A stretch of 64,000 nucleotides of DNA. Origin: Acidobacteriota bacterium (GTDB lineage Bacteria; Acidobacteriota; Vicinamibacteria; Vicinamibacterales; UBA2999). Position 1 is the stretch's first letter. Each line of letters starts with the position of its first letter. The stretch spans positions 248,001 to 312,000 of the forward strand of contig CANKJK010000001.1 of NCBI GenBank assembly GCA_947482665.1, written 5' to 3'. Positions 46,163 through 54,833 of this stretch are shown here, one piece after another. A program made the position numbers and the translations under genes. Under the pieces are notes generated by a model. The model ran no database searches and was not told the DNA's origin. It saw only the letters and a list, made by a program, of their open reading frames with translations.

Positions 46163-46878
46163 CGATAGACCTCGAGCGTGATGGTATCGGTTGCGCCCAC
46201 CGGTGAGCCAGCCGCCGGGACCTGTACGGCGATGAGCCCTGTGGGCAGGCCTGGCGCCCGCCGGCGCGCCGTGAGCGAGACGCGGAGGCCCGCGGCCTTG
46301 AGGGCGTCGGTGACACGGGTGGCGTCAAGGCCGACCAGGTCGGGGAGCAACACCGGGTAGGCCTCCGGCCCCGTACTGACGATCAGGCGCACAACCTCAC
46401 CCGGGGTGCCGGCAGGTGGCCACTGCGCCACCACGGCGCCAGCCGGATGGTCGTCCGCAACGAAGCTCAGTGGGTCGAGCCGGAGACCGGCCTGGTCCAC
46501 GCGGATGCGTGCCGTGCGGTCGGTGCTCCCGATGAGGTCCGGAATGAGGTTGGCGCGCGCCGGTGTCTTGAGCCAGACGCGCACCGCGCGGGGGCGGCGC
46601 GTGCTCTCGCCGGGGACCGGGTCCTGCGCGGCGATGCGGTCGGGCGCGACGGTGGGATGCTCACGACGGCTCGCGTCCACCCGGAGGGTCAGCCCTTCTG
46701 CTGCGAGGCGCCCGGTCGCGGCCGACACGGACTGGCCAATGAGGTCCGGGACGGCGACTTCACGCGAACGCAGGGCGACACGCAGTCCGAGCACGGCGCT
46801 GGCCGTGAAGGTGACGCCCAACGCGGCCAGAAGCACGAGGATGCGTCCGGCGCTCCAGAGTCCTCTCGCGATGGGCAT
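46159..46878 (-). CDS. membrane-anchored PASTA-domain protein
   Basis: A 239-residue protein with one N-terminal membrane helix (about 10-34) and three PASTA domains, each opening VPDLIG, IPDLIG or LPDLVG. PASTA domains bind peptidoglycan fragments. In other phyla this position between rsmB and rpe holds a PASTA Ser/Thr kinase (PrkC); here no kinase domain is present. ATG 46878 is preferred over the GTG six codons before it because a TACGAT box lies eight bases upstream. Confidence 0.85.
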   Translation of the reverse strand: MPIARGLWSAGRILVLLAALGVTFTASAVLGLRVALRSREVAVPDLIGQSVSAATGRLAAEGLTLRVDASRREHPTVAPDRIAAQDPVPGESTRRPRAVRVWLKTPARANLIPDLIGSTDRTARIRVDQAGLRLDPLSFVADDHPAGAVVAQWPPAGTPGEVVRLIVSTGPEAYPVLLPDLVGLDATRVTDALKAAGLRVSLTARRRAPGLPTGLIAVQVPAAGSPVGATDTITLEVYR

Positions 46879-46886
46879 GTGCGGGC

Positions 46887-46892
46887 ATCGTA
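46887..46892 (-). promoter_or_regulatory. -10-like box TACGAT for the PASTA gene
   Basis: TACGAT on the - strand ends eight bases before the ATG at 46878. Confidence 0.42.
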
Positions 46893-46909
46893 CCACGCGG
46901 GTTTCCTAC

Positions 46910-46915
46910 TAGAAT
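46910..46915 (+). promoter_or_regulatory. -10 box TAGAAT for the exported methyltransferase
   Basis: TAGAAT ends eight bases before the ATG at 46924. The divergent PASTA promoter is within 20 bases. Confidence 0.45.
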
Positions 46916-46923
46916 CAGCCCCC

Positions 46924-47769
46924 ATGCGCACACACATGACCCGGGCGGCGCTTGTCGCCACGTTGCTCGTTACGGCCTCGTCGTTCAGCATCGCGCAGAC
47001 CAAGCCTGCGCCGAAACCGTCTGGGAAGCCCGCCGCCGCAGCCACCGCGCCCTCGCCGTTTGAGCCGCGTGTCGGCCAGTCGGGCAAGGACGTGGTGTGG
47101 GTACCGTCGCCGCAGGCACTCGTGGACCGCATGCTCGACATGGCGAAGCTGACGCCGAAGGATTTCCTGATGGACCTTGGTTCCGGTGATGGCATCACCG
47201 TGATCACGGCGGCCAAGCGTGGCGCACGGGCCATGGGCATCGAGTACGAGCCGCAGATGGTCGAGCTCTCGAAGAAGAATGCCCAGGCAGCCGGCATGGC
47301 CGACCGGGCGACCTTCATGAAGGCGGATCTGTTCGAGACGGATCTCAGCAAGGCGGACGTGATCACCATGTTCCTGCTGCCCTCCATCAACATGCGCCTG
47401 CGCCCGACGATCCTCGAGCTCAAACCGGGCACCCGCGTGGTGGCCAACACGTTTGACATGGAAGACTGGGAGGCGGACGAGCAGCAGAACGCTGGAGGGA
47501 ACTGCACGAGCTGGTGCACGGCGCTCCTTTGGATCGTGCCGGCCAAGGTGCAGGGTGTGTGGCAGACGCCGCAGGGCGAGTTGACGCTGACGCAGCACTT
47601 CCAGTTCGCCAATGGGACGCTCGGCGGGGCGCAGATTACCGACGGACGTCTGCGCGGCGAGGATTTTGCCTTTAGCGCCGGCGGCGGGAAATTCCAGGTC
47701 AAGGTCAGCGGCACCACCATGACCGGCACCGGCCCGGCTGGCGCCTTCACGGCGACGAAGAAGAACTAG
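46924..47769 (+). CDS. exported class I methyltransferase-like protein
   Basis: A 281-residue protein. A signal peptide (hydrophobic 7-22, cut near SIAQT) and a Pro/Ala-rich linker precede a Rossmann methyltransferase domain with the SAM motif LMDLGSGDGITV. Motif-II-like GIEYEPQM and a later ADVITMFLLP follow. The last ~60 residues form strands with GGAQITDGRLRG and FSAGGGKFQVKV, unlike methyltransferases. SAM is cytoplasmic, so an exported active enzyme would be odd. It sits alone on + between two - strand operons. Confidence 0.75.
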   Translation: MRTHMTRAALVATLLVTASSFSIAQTKPAPKPSGKPAAAATAPSPFEPRVGQSGKDVVWVPSPQALVDRMLDMAKLTPKDFLMDLGSGDGITVITAAKRGARAMGIEYEPQMVELSKKNAQAAGMADRATFMKADLFETDLSKADVITMFLLPSINMRLRPTILELKPGTRVVANTFDMEDWEADEQQNAGGNCTSWCTALLWIVPAKVQGVWQTPQGELTLTQHFQFANGTLGGAQITDGRLRGEDFAFSAGGGKFQVKVSGTTMTGTGPAGAFTATKKN

Positions 47770-49118
47770 CGCCTGCGGAGCACGGCAGCGAAGAAGGCTT
47801 CGAGGCCGTGCTGATGCGGGGAGGTCCGTAGGACCCCATCGGCATCGATGAGATCGGGCGGGAGTGCCTCGGGGCGATCCGTCGTCAGATTGACGCGTGA
47901 GAAGTCCGGGTGGGCGGCGAGAAAGCTGGCAACCACCGCATCGTTTTCTTCCGGCTCACTGGAACAGGTTGCGTAGACGAGTCGCCCCCCGATGCGGACC
48001 GCCTCAGCGGCGCGCGTGAGGATGTCCAACTGGGTCACCGCGAACGTGGCCAGGTCCGCCTCGGTCCGTCGCCATTTGATATCCGGATCGCGCCGCACCG
48101 TGCCGAGCCCTGAGCACGGGGCGTCCACCAGCACCCAGTCGAAGACTGGCCCCACGGGCATGGCCTCCCGGCCGCCGACCTGCACTAGTCGAATGTTGTG
48201 TGCGCGAGAGGCGCGAACCGTATCGGAGAGGATGCGCATGCGCCGTGGGCGGATGTCGCAGGCCACGATGAGCCCTTCGTCGTGCATCCGGGCTGCAATG
48301 GCGGTGGTCTTTCCGCCGGGGGCGGCGCAGGCATCGAGAACGCGCTCCCCGGCACGCGCGTCTACGAGTGCGGCGACGAGTTGCGAAGCCTCGTCTTGCA
48401 GGATCGCCAGTCCGGCGGCGATGACCGGCTGGGGGTCGCCGGATTCCACCACGTACGCACCGGCGGCCCAGCGCGCGGGCTGAAGGGCGACGTCGGCATC
48501 GGTCAGTGCCGCCAGTGTCGCGACGGCTGGCCCTGCAAGCGTGTTCAGGCGCAGCGTGGGCAGGGGCACAGCGGTATTGAAGCGAAGGCACTCTTCGGTG
48601 GCGGATGCCCCGAGGCGCGCGAGCCAGCGGGCGACGAGCCAGTCTGGATGGGCGTAGGTGATCCCGAGCCAGGAGACCAGTTCGGCCGGGGGCGCGTCGG
48701 GGGCTGGTCTGGCCGGGACCGGCAGCTGATTGCGCTGGCGGGAGAGCGTGCGCAGGACGCCGTTGACGAACCCGGCGGCGGAGGTCTTTCGCACGGCGCG
48801 CGTGAGCGAGACGGCGTCGTCAACGATGGCGGAGGCCGGGACGCGGGTCAGGTGCAGGAGCTGATACGCCGAGAGCTCAAGCAGCGTGAGCACCTCGGGA
48901 TCGAGGCGTGAGAGCTCGCGGCCAGCGACGACGCCCAGCAGGTAATCGAGGCGGCGCTTCCACCGTTCAGTGCCGGTCACAATCTCGCGCATGAGGGCGC
49001 GGTCGCGGGAATCGGAGAGCGCGCCGTCCTCGGCGGCGCAGGCCGAGGGCAGATCACGCGTGCCGGTCGCGATGGCGCGCAGGGCGCGGTACGCGGCGCT
49101 CCGGGCTGGGGCGATCAT
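47766..49118 (-). CDS. rsmB: 16S rRNA (cytosine(967)-C(5))-methyltransferase
   Basis: A 450-residue enzyme. The N-terminal NusB-like domain (about 5-140) is followed by the methyltransferase core with the SAM region DACAAPGGKTTAIA and the two catalytic Cys in DAPCSGLGTVRRDPDIKW and ATCSSEPEENDAVV. ATG 49118 overlaps the fmt stop (ATGA). It is part of the def-fmt-rsmB operon. Confidence 0.94.
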   Translation of the reverse strand: MIAPARSAAYRALRAIATGTRDLPSACAAEDGALSDSRDRALMREIVTGTERWKRRLDYLLGVVAGRELSRLDPEVLTLLELSAYQLLHLTRVPASAIVDDAVSLTRAVRKTSAAGFVNGVLRTLSRQRNQLPVPARPAPDAPPAELVSWLGITYAHPDWLVARWLARLGASATEECLRFNTAVPLPTLRLNTLAGPAVATLAALTDADVALQPARWAAGAYVVESGDPQPVIAAGLAILQDEASQLVAALVDARAGERVLDACAAPGGKTTAIAARMHDEGLIVACDIRPRRMRILSDTVRASRAHNIRLVQVGGREAMPVGPVFDWVLVDAPCSGLGTVRRDPDIKWRRTEADLATFAVTQLDILTRAAEAVRIGGRLVYATCSSEPEENDAVVASFLAAHPDFSRVNLTTDRPEALPPDLIDADGVLRTSPHQHGLEAFFAAVLRRR

Positions 49119-50059
49119 GCGCCCAGCGCCGTGCCAGCCGTGATCGGACGGCCCGCGAGGAAGGCGCGCGCGTCCATGGCCCGTTTGCCCTCGGGCTGGA
49201 GGCGGTCAATGCGAAGAGACGTGCCGGCGCCGGCTGCGACGAGAATGCCGTCCGCATCGGCCTGGATGACGGCGCCGGGAGCGGCGTCGGTCTGCGGCCC
49301 CGTGCGCGCGTGGAGCAGGATGAGGCGCGCGCCGTCCAGAAACGTGTAGGCATGCGGCCACGGATAGAGACCGCGCACCCGGTTCCGGAGAGCGTCGGCG
49401 GGCAGGCTCCAGTCCACGCGGCCCTCTTCCTTCGTCAGGCGTTCCGCGTAGGTGGAGGCCGTGGCGTCCTGTTCGACTTCGGTGGCGCTTCCAGCGGCGA
49501 GCTGGTCGGCCACCTGCACCAGCAGGTCGGCACCGAGCTGTGAGAGGTCGCGCTCGACCACGTCGCTGGTGTCCTCGGGCCCGATGGCCCGCGTGACCGT
49601 GGCGAACATGGCGCCGGCGTCGAGCGCCTGGACGACGCGCATGATCGTGACGCCTGTCTCCGCATCGCCGTTGATCACAGCCCGGTGCACCGGGGCCGCC
49701 CCACGATAGCGGGGGAGGAGCGACGCATGGACGTTGATCATGCCCAGCCGTGGCAACGTGATGAGGCGGAGTGGAATGATGCGGCCGTAAGCCGCCACAA
49801 CGCCCAGGTCGGGCGCCAGGTCGCGCAGCGCGGGTTCGATGGCCGGGTCCTTGAGCGTCGCCGGCTGGAACACCGGGATGCCGCGCGCAAGCGCCGCGGC
49901 CTTCACGGGAGTCGGTGCGGTCTGGTGCCCGCGGCCCGATGGACGGTCTGGCTGCGTGACCACGCCAACGACCGTGTGGGAGGAACCGGCGAGGCGCTCC
50001 AGCGTCGGCACGGCGAACTGCGGGGTGCCGAAGAAGACGACGCGGAGCGGCGTCACCAC
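49115..50059 (-). CDS. fmt: methionyl-tRNA formyltransferase
   Basis: A 314-residue enzyme that formylates initiator Met-tRNA. The N-terminal formyltransferase domain has FFGTPQFAVPTLERL and the folate/catalytic loop HASLLPRYRGAAPVHRA; an OB-like C-terminal domain contains GLYPWPHAYTFLDG. Two adjacent GTG codons (50059 and 50056) could start it; the second overlaps the def stop as GTGA. It lies between def and rsmB. Confidence 0.95.
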   Translation of the reverse strand: MVTPLRVVFFGTPQFAVPTLERLAGSSHTVVGVVTQPDRPSGRGHQTAPTPVKAAALARGIPVFQPATLKDPAIEPALRDLAPDLGVVAAYGRIIPLRLITLPRLGMINVHASLLPRYRGAAPVHRAVINGDAETGVTIMRVVQALDAGAMFATVTRAIGPEDTSDVVERDLSQLGADLLVQVADQLAAGSATEVEQDATASTYAERLTKEEGRVDWSLPADALRNRVRGLYPWPHAYTFLDGARLILLHARTGPQTDAAPGAVIQADADGILVAAGAGTSLRIDRLQPEGKRAMDARAFLAGRPITAGTALGA

Positions 50060-50562
50060 TGGCCGGCTTTCGTGAGCTTCCGGATCTTGCGCGTGATCAG
50101 ATCCTTCTGCAGACCCCGCAGCCGGTCCACGAAGACCTGTCCGTCCAGGTGGTCCATCTCGTGCTGGAACGCGCGGGCGAGCAGACCCGTGCCTTCGACC
50201 TCGCGGCTTGTGCCGTCACGGTCGAGGCCGCGCACGATGGCACGGGCCGGTCGTGCGACGGTGGCATTGAAGCCGGGGACGCTGAGGCAGCCTTCTTCCT
50301 CGAGCTGCATCCCGTCGCGCTCGACCCACGCGGGGTTGATGAACACCATCAGGTCCGTGGTCGTGCGGCCCACCGACAGATCCACCACGAAGATGCGGAG
50401 CGGCACCCCGATCTGCGTGGCGGCCAGACCGATGCCCGGCGCGGCGTACATCGTCGCGATCATGTCGTCGACGAGGGAGAGCACTTCCGGCGTGATGGCG
50501 TCGACCGGGCCGGCGGGTGTGTGCAGGACTCCGGCGCCGTAGCGGAGGATCGGACGGATCAC
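50053..50562 (-). CDS. def: peptide deformylase
   Basis: A 169-residue metalloprotease removing the formyl group from new proteins. All three motifs are intact: GIGLAATQIG, EGCLSVPG and HEMDHLDG (metal Cys and two His). The GTG at 50562 starts VIRPILRYG, one base after the aroC stop. Its end overlaps fmt. Confidence 0.95.
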   Translation of the reverse strand: MIRPILRYGAGVLHTPAGPVDAITPEVLSLVDDMIATMYAAPGIGLAATQIGVPLRIFVVDLSVGRTTTDLMVFINPAWVERDGMQLEEEGCLSVPGFNATVARPARAIVRGLDRDGTSREVEGTGLLARAFQHEMDHLDGQVFVDRLRGLQKDLITRKIRKLTKAGQW

Positions 50563-50563
50563 G

Positions 50564-51775
50564 TCAGGCGGACGGCGCGGTGCGGTGGAACCGCCCGGCC
50601 ACCGCGGTCGACGTGGCCGCGAGGTTGCGCGCGATCTCCTCGACCGAATCGGCGCCGAACTTCTCCAGGAGCGCGTCGGCGATGACCAGCGCCACCATCG
50701 CTTCGGCCACCACCGCGGCGGCCGGCACCGCACAGACGTCGCTGCGTTCGATGGCCGCGGGCTCCTCGGTGAGGGTGTTGAGGTCGACGGAACGGAGCGG
50801 CGTCATCAGCGTCGAAATCGGCTTCATGTAGCCGGTGATGCGCAGATCCTCGCCATTGGTCACGCCGCCTTCGAGTCCGCCGGCGCGGTTGGTCGGCCGC
50901 CGCACCGGAAGGACGCCCTCGGCGGTGGCCTTGAGGATTTCGTCGTGCACGCCTGAACCGGGTCGCACGGCGACCTCGGGACCGATTCCCAGGCCGACGG
51001 CCTTGATGGCGTGGATGCTCATGACGGCCTGTGCGAGCTTGCCGTCCAGCTTGCGATCCCACTGGACGTAGGACCCGAGACCCACGGGGACGCCGGTCAC
51101 GATCACTTCGAAGGCGCCGCCCAGCGTGTCGCCGGCCTTGCCCGCGACGTCGATGGCCGTCTTCATGCGCGTCTCCGCGGCCGCGTCCACGCAGTGCAGG
51201 GGGCCGTCATCGGGGAGCGCGTCGGCCTCGGCGAAGGAGACGAGACGGTCCGGCGCAATCGAGACGTCGCCGATGGTGGTGACGTGGCTCGCGATGCGTA
51301 TGCCAAACCGCTCCAGGAGCTGCCGCGCGACGCTGCCGATCGCGACACGCATCGTGGTCTCGCGCGCACTGGCGCGTTCGAGCACGTCGCGGATGTCCTC
51401 GTGGCCGTATTTCACGGCGCCGGCAAGATCCGCGTGGCCGGGGCGTGGCCGGGTCACGGCGGGTTTCACGACGCCGGTCGCACCGTCGGGCATGGAAGGC
51501 TCGACGAACATCGTCTGCTGCCAGTTCACCCAGTCCTTGTTGCGGACGATGAGCGCAATCGGGGCACCCGTGGTGACACCGTGCCGCACGCCGGAGATCC
51601 ACTCGGCGCGGTCAGTTTCGATCGCCATGCGCCGGCCGCGGCCATAGCCGCCCTGACGGCGCGTGAGCTGGCGGGTGATGGCGTCGGGCGAGAGTGCGAG
51701 CCCCGCCGGGCATCCGTCGAGGGTTGCGACCAGGGCCTGGCCGTGCGACTCGCCGGCCGTGAGAAATCGCAGCAT
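50564..51775 (-). CDS. aroC: chorismate synthase
   Basis: A 403-residue FMN-dependent enzyme forming chorismate from EPSP, the last shikimate step. Family text FLTAGESHGQALVATLDG, RRQGGYGRGRRM, RPGHADLAGAVKYG and RASARETTMRVAIG is present. ATG 51775 has TACAAT nine bases upstream and gives the normal N-terminus MLRFLTAG. It leads the aroC-def-fmt-rsmB operon. Another shikimate gene (aroDE) is at the window end. Confidence 0.96.
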   Translation of the reverse strand: MLRFLTAGESHGQALVATLDGCPAGLALSPDAITRQLTRRQGGYGRGRRMAIETDRAEWISGVRHGVTTGAPIALIVRNKDWVNWQQTMFVEPSMPDGATGVVKPAVTRPRPGHADLAGAVKYGHEDIRDVLERASARETTMRVAIGSVARQLLERFGIRIASHVTTIGDVSIAPDRLVSFAEADALPDDGPLHCVDAAAETRMKTAIDVAGKAGDTLGGAFEVIVTGVPVGLGSYVQWDRKLDGKLAQAVMSIHAIKAVGLGIGPEVAVRPGSGVHDEILKATAEGVLPVRRPTNRAGGLEGGVTNGEDLRITGYMKPISTLMTPLRSVDLNTLTEEPAAIERSDVCAVPAAAVVAEAMVALVIADALLEKFGADSVEEIARNLAATSTAVAGRFHRTAPSA

Positions 51776-51784
51776 TGGTGTTCG

Positions 51785-51790
51785 ATTGTA
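51785..51790 (-). promoter_or_regulatory. -10 box TACAAT for aroC
   Basis: TACAAT on the - strand ends nine bases before the aroC ATG, within an AT-rich pocket (ATATACAAT). Confidence 0.5.
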
Positions 51791-51901
51791 TATGAAGAAT
51801 CGCGAGCCCTCGGTGCAGCGCACCTGTTGAATCAACGAGTTGCAGCCGGTCGCCCGGCTTGCAGTGAAGCAGGTCAGGCGCAGCGGAGCACTGGAGGTCC
51901 A

Positions 51902-53827
51902 ATGGGGGAGCGGCGAGGGGCGCGGCGCGAGCAGCCCTGGGAACTGGAGCGGGATGGCGAGGGCGTGCGTGTGAGCGGCCGTTGGCGACGGCTGATCGAC
52001 GAGGCCTGGGCGTCGGCACGGCGCGGCCGCCATGCGCAAGGGCTCCGCATGGCGCGCGCGGCCGCGGGCGCATTGGAGCGGCGAGGCGATGGGCCGGCGG
52101 CCGCGCGTGCGTGGGTGATGCTGGCGCGGCTACAACTCGAGCGCGGGGAGACGGCCACCGCTATTCAGGCCTGCGACAGCGCGGAGGCGGTACTCGAGCA
52201 TGTGCGCGAGCCGGGCCTCATCACCTGCGCCCGGTTGTGGCGGGCCTGGGCGGCGGCAGACGCCGGCGACTATGCGCGAGCCCACGGTGTGGCCGGCGCG
52301 GCGAGTCTCAATGCGGGACGCGACCCGGAGGGCCCGAGCGCCGCGGCCGCGTGGGCGGTGTCCACTGCGTGCGGCCTGAGGAGCGGCGTGACCGCAGGAA
52401 CGCCGGCGCCGGGCGACGAGGCGTGGACGTGCCCGGAGGGGAGCCCCTTCGCGCCGTTGCTGGTGGCGGCGTGGGCCGTGCGGGTCGAGTGGAGCCTCGC
52501 GCACGGCGAGGTGTTCCGTGCGGGCAGCGCACTGGCGGCGTTGCGCCGTGTCGCGACGGTTGATCCCACCGTCGCGGTCGAGGTCGCTCTTGCGCAGTTG
52601 CGCCTGGCGGCCGCGACGGGGGACGCCCCGTTGGTGGCGTCTGCCGCAGCGGAGTCACTGCGCCGTGCCGACAGCGCGCATCTGCCCTGGGCCCGGTTGC
52701 GTGCGTTGGCCGCCTGGAGGGACGCGACCGCTCGGTTGGTCGCGCCCGAGGCAGGCATCCTGCGAGTCCGGGTGCGTCGTGTGGCGGCACGGTCGCCAGT
52801 CGGGTGGCGTGACGCGGTGCGCGGGGAGGATACGGACGGGGATGGACGCACGGGAGGCCGGCTGCCCAGCATCAGGCGGCCGGAGCCTGCTCCCCACGCA
52901 ACGGTGCCCGGACTGGTGGGTGAGAGCCTCGTGATGAGGGCGCTCCGGGCGGAGATCATCCGTGCGGCGCGGACGCCCTTTCCGGTGCTGATCGAGGGGG
53001 AGAGCGGCAGCGGCAAGGAGTTGGTGGCCCGCGGGCTACACACGCTCAGTCCCCGGGCGGATAAGCCCTTCCGGGATGTGAACTGCGCCGCGCTGGCTGA
53101 CGAACTGGTCGACGCGGAACTGTTCGGCCATGCGCGTGGGGCATTCACGGGTGCCGTGGCCAGCCGGGCCGGGTTGATTGAGGAAGCCTCGGGCGGCACG
53201 CTCTTTCTCGACGAAGTCGCCGACCTCTCGCCGCGCGCGCAGGCACGGCTCCTGCGAACGCTTCAGGAACAGGAGGTCCGCCGTGTCGGCGAGGTCCAGG
53301 GAAGGGCGGTGGACCTTCGCGTGGTCTCGGCCTGCAACCGACTTCTCGATGATGAAGTCGCCGTCGGTCGCTTTCGCCCGGACCTGGTCTATCGGCTGGC
53401 CGCCATACGCATCCGGGTGCCCCCGCTGCGCGATCGGCCCGGCGATATCCCCCTGCTGGTCTCGACATACTGGCCCGCTCTGGCAGCGCAGGTCGGCACC
53501 CGCGCCGCCATCTCGCCGTCGGTCCTGGCTGCGCTGGCGAGTTACCACTGGCCGGGGAATGTCCGCGAGCTTCAGCACGCGCTGGTCCGGCTCGCCATCC
53601 GTGCGCCGGCGACTGGCTCCATTGGCCTCGCGCTGCTGCCTGAGGGCTGGGTGCCAAGCCCCCAGCCGGACGTGGAGCCCCTGACCGAGGCGCGTGGACG
53701 CTTCGAGCGGGAGTACGTGCAGACGGCGTTGGCCCGTCATGGCGACTCGCGGGCGGCAACGGCACGGGCGCTGGGCCTCTCCCGGCAGGGTCTGCGCAAG
53801 GTGCTGGCGCGAACGGGCGCGCGGTGA
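51902..53827 (+). CDS. sigma-54 dependent activator with helical-repeat sensor domain
   Basis: A 641-residue regulator. Residues ~20-290 are Ala/Arg-rich helices arranged like degenerate TPRs, not a receiver, GAF or PAS domain. The AAA+ domain starts near 335: Walker A GESGSGKE (about 365), the sigma-54 contact loop GAFTGA (413-418), Walker B GGTLFLDEV and the arginine-finger region. A Fis-type helix-turn-helix ends it (RAATARALGLSRQGLRKVLA). ATG 51902 follows the last stop-free upstream shadow of aroC. Targets are unknown; it precedes two permease genes. Confidence 0.87.
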   Translation: MGERRGARREQPWELERDGEGVRVSGRWRRLIDEAWASARRGRHAQGLRMARAAAGALERRGDGPAAARAWVMLARLQLERGETATAIQACDSAEAVLEHVREPGLITCARLWRAWAAADAGDYARAHGVAGAASLNAGRDPEGPSAAAAWAVSTACGLRSGVTAGTPAPGDEAWTCPEGSPFAPLLVAAWAVRVEWSLAHGEVFRAGSALAALRRVATVDPTVAVEVALAQLRLAAATGDAPLVASAAAESLRRADSAHLPWARLRALAAWRDATARLVAPEAGILRVRVRRVAARSPVGWRDAVRGEDTDGDGRTGGRLPSIRRPEPAPHATVPGLVGESLVMRALRAEIIRAARTPFPVLIEGESGSGKELVARGLHTLSPRADKPFRDVNCAALADELVDAELFGHARGAFTGAVASRAGLIEEASGGTLFLDEVADLSPRAQARLLRTLQEQEVRRVGEVQGRAVDLRVVSACNRLLDDEVAVGRFRPDLVYRLAAIRIRVPPLRDRPGDIPLLVSTYWPALAAQVGTRAAISPSVLAALASYHWPGNVRELQHALVRLAIRAPATGSIGLALLPEGWVPSPQPDVEPLTEARGRFEREYVQTALARHGDSRAATARALGLSRQGLRKVLARTGAR

Positions 53828-53894
53828 GTGCCCACCGGGCGCGGGTGGGGGATGCACTCTCGCCGTTGTCGACGGCTGGTGACGCCGGAGTCGA

Positions 53895-53900
53895 TAGAAT
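53895..53900 (+). promoter_or_regulatory. -10 box TAGAAT for the permease pair
   Basis: TAGAAT ends nine bases before the ATG at 53910. This looks like a sigma-70 element, so the permeases are not obviously driven by sigma-54. Confidence 0.45.
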
Positions 53901-53909
53901 GACGGCGTC

Positions 53910-54827
53910 ATGCGCTATCTCGCGCGACGGCTTCTGCTCACGATTCCGGTGCTCATCGGGGTGCTGACGCTCGTCTTCGCCCTGATTCACTTCATCCCCG
54001 GAGACCCGGTGCAGGCGATGTTGGGGGAGACGGCCGCACCGAAGGACGTGGAGGAACTGCGGCACCGGCTCGGGCTTGATGCGCCGCTCACCACGCAGTA
54101 CGTCCGGTTCATGCGCGGCGTGGCGCACGGTGACCTCGGCCGATCGCTTCGCACGGGGCAGTCGGTCGTCAGCTCGATTGCCGAGCGTCTGCCGGCGACG
54201 GCGGAACTGGCGCTCGCCGCGGTCGCGCTCGCGGTGGTCATCGCGATTCCCCTCGGGGTTGTGGCGGCGGTGCGGCGCGGCTCGTGGATCGACCACGCCG
54301 CGATGGTGGCGGCGCTTGCCGGTGTTTCCGTCCCCGGGTTCTGGCTGGGACCGCTCCTGGCGTTCTTCTTTTCGGTGGAGCTGGGCTGGTTGCCGGTGTC
54401 AGGGCGGGGCAGCTGGGCGCATCTGGTCCTGCCGGCGCTGTCGCTCGGGGCGGCGCTGGCGGCCGTGCTGGCGCGCATGACGAGGGCCACGCTGCTCGAG
54501 GAGCTGTCGCAGCCCTACGTGCAGGCGGTGCGCGCCAAGGGTGCGTCGCCGGCCCGCGTCGTCGTTCGCCATGCGCTGCGCAATAGCCTGATTCCCGTGG
54601 TGACGCTCCTCGGGTTGCAGTTCGGCGCGGTTCTCACCGGCACCGTCGTCACAGAGACGGTGTTCGCGTGGCCCGGGATCGGGCGGCTTCTGATTCAGTC
54701 CATCGGCTTCCGTGACTATCCGATGGTGCAGGGGTGCATCCTGTTCATCGCCGTGACGTATGTGACTGTGAACCTGGTGACCGACCTCGTCTACGGCACA
54801 CTCGACCCACGGATCCGCTATGAGTAA
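53910..54827 (+). CDS. oligopeptide-type ABC permease, DppB family
   Basis: A 305-residue inner-membrane subunit with six hydrophobic segments and the EAA-type loop RAKGASPARVVVRHALRN that docks the ATPase. The N-terminal LIHFIPGDPVQAMLGE is typical of DppB/OppB. It pairs with the next gene. No binding protein or ATPase gene is in the window. Confidence 0.92.
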   Translation: MRYLARRLLLTIPVLIGVLTLVFALIHFIPGDPVQAMLGETAAPKDVEELRHRLGLDAPLTTQYVRFMRGVAHGDLGRSLRTGQSVVSSIAERLPATAELALAAVALAVVIAIPLGVVAAVRRGSWIDHAAMVAALAGVSVPGFWLGPLLAFFFSVELGWLPVSGRGSWAHLVLPALSLGAALAAVLARMTRATLLEELSQPYVQAVRAKGASPARVVVRHALRNSLIPVVTLLGLQFGAVLTGTVVTETVFAWPGIGRLLIQSIGFRDYPMVQGCILFIAVTYVTVNLVTDLVYGTLDPRIRYE

Positions 54828-54833
54828 CCAGCG

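Noticed and set aside
51820..51901. Possible sigma-54 (-24/-12) promoter before the activator gene
   Set aside because: GG and TTGC elements exist but their spacing is one base too long and the -24 half is poor.
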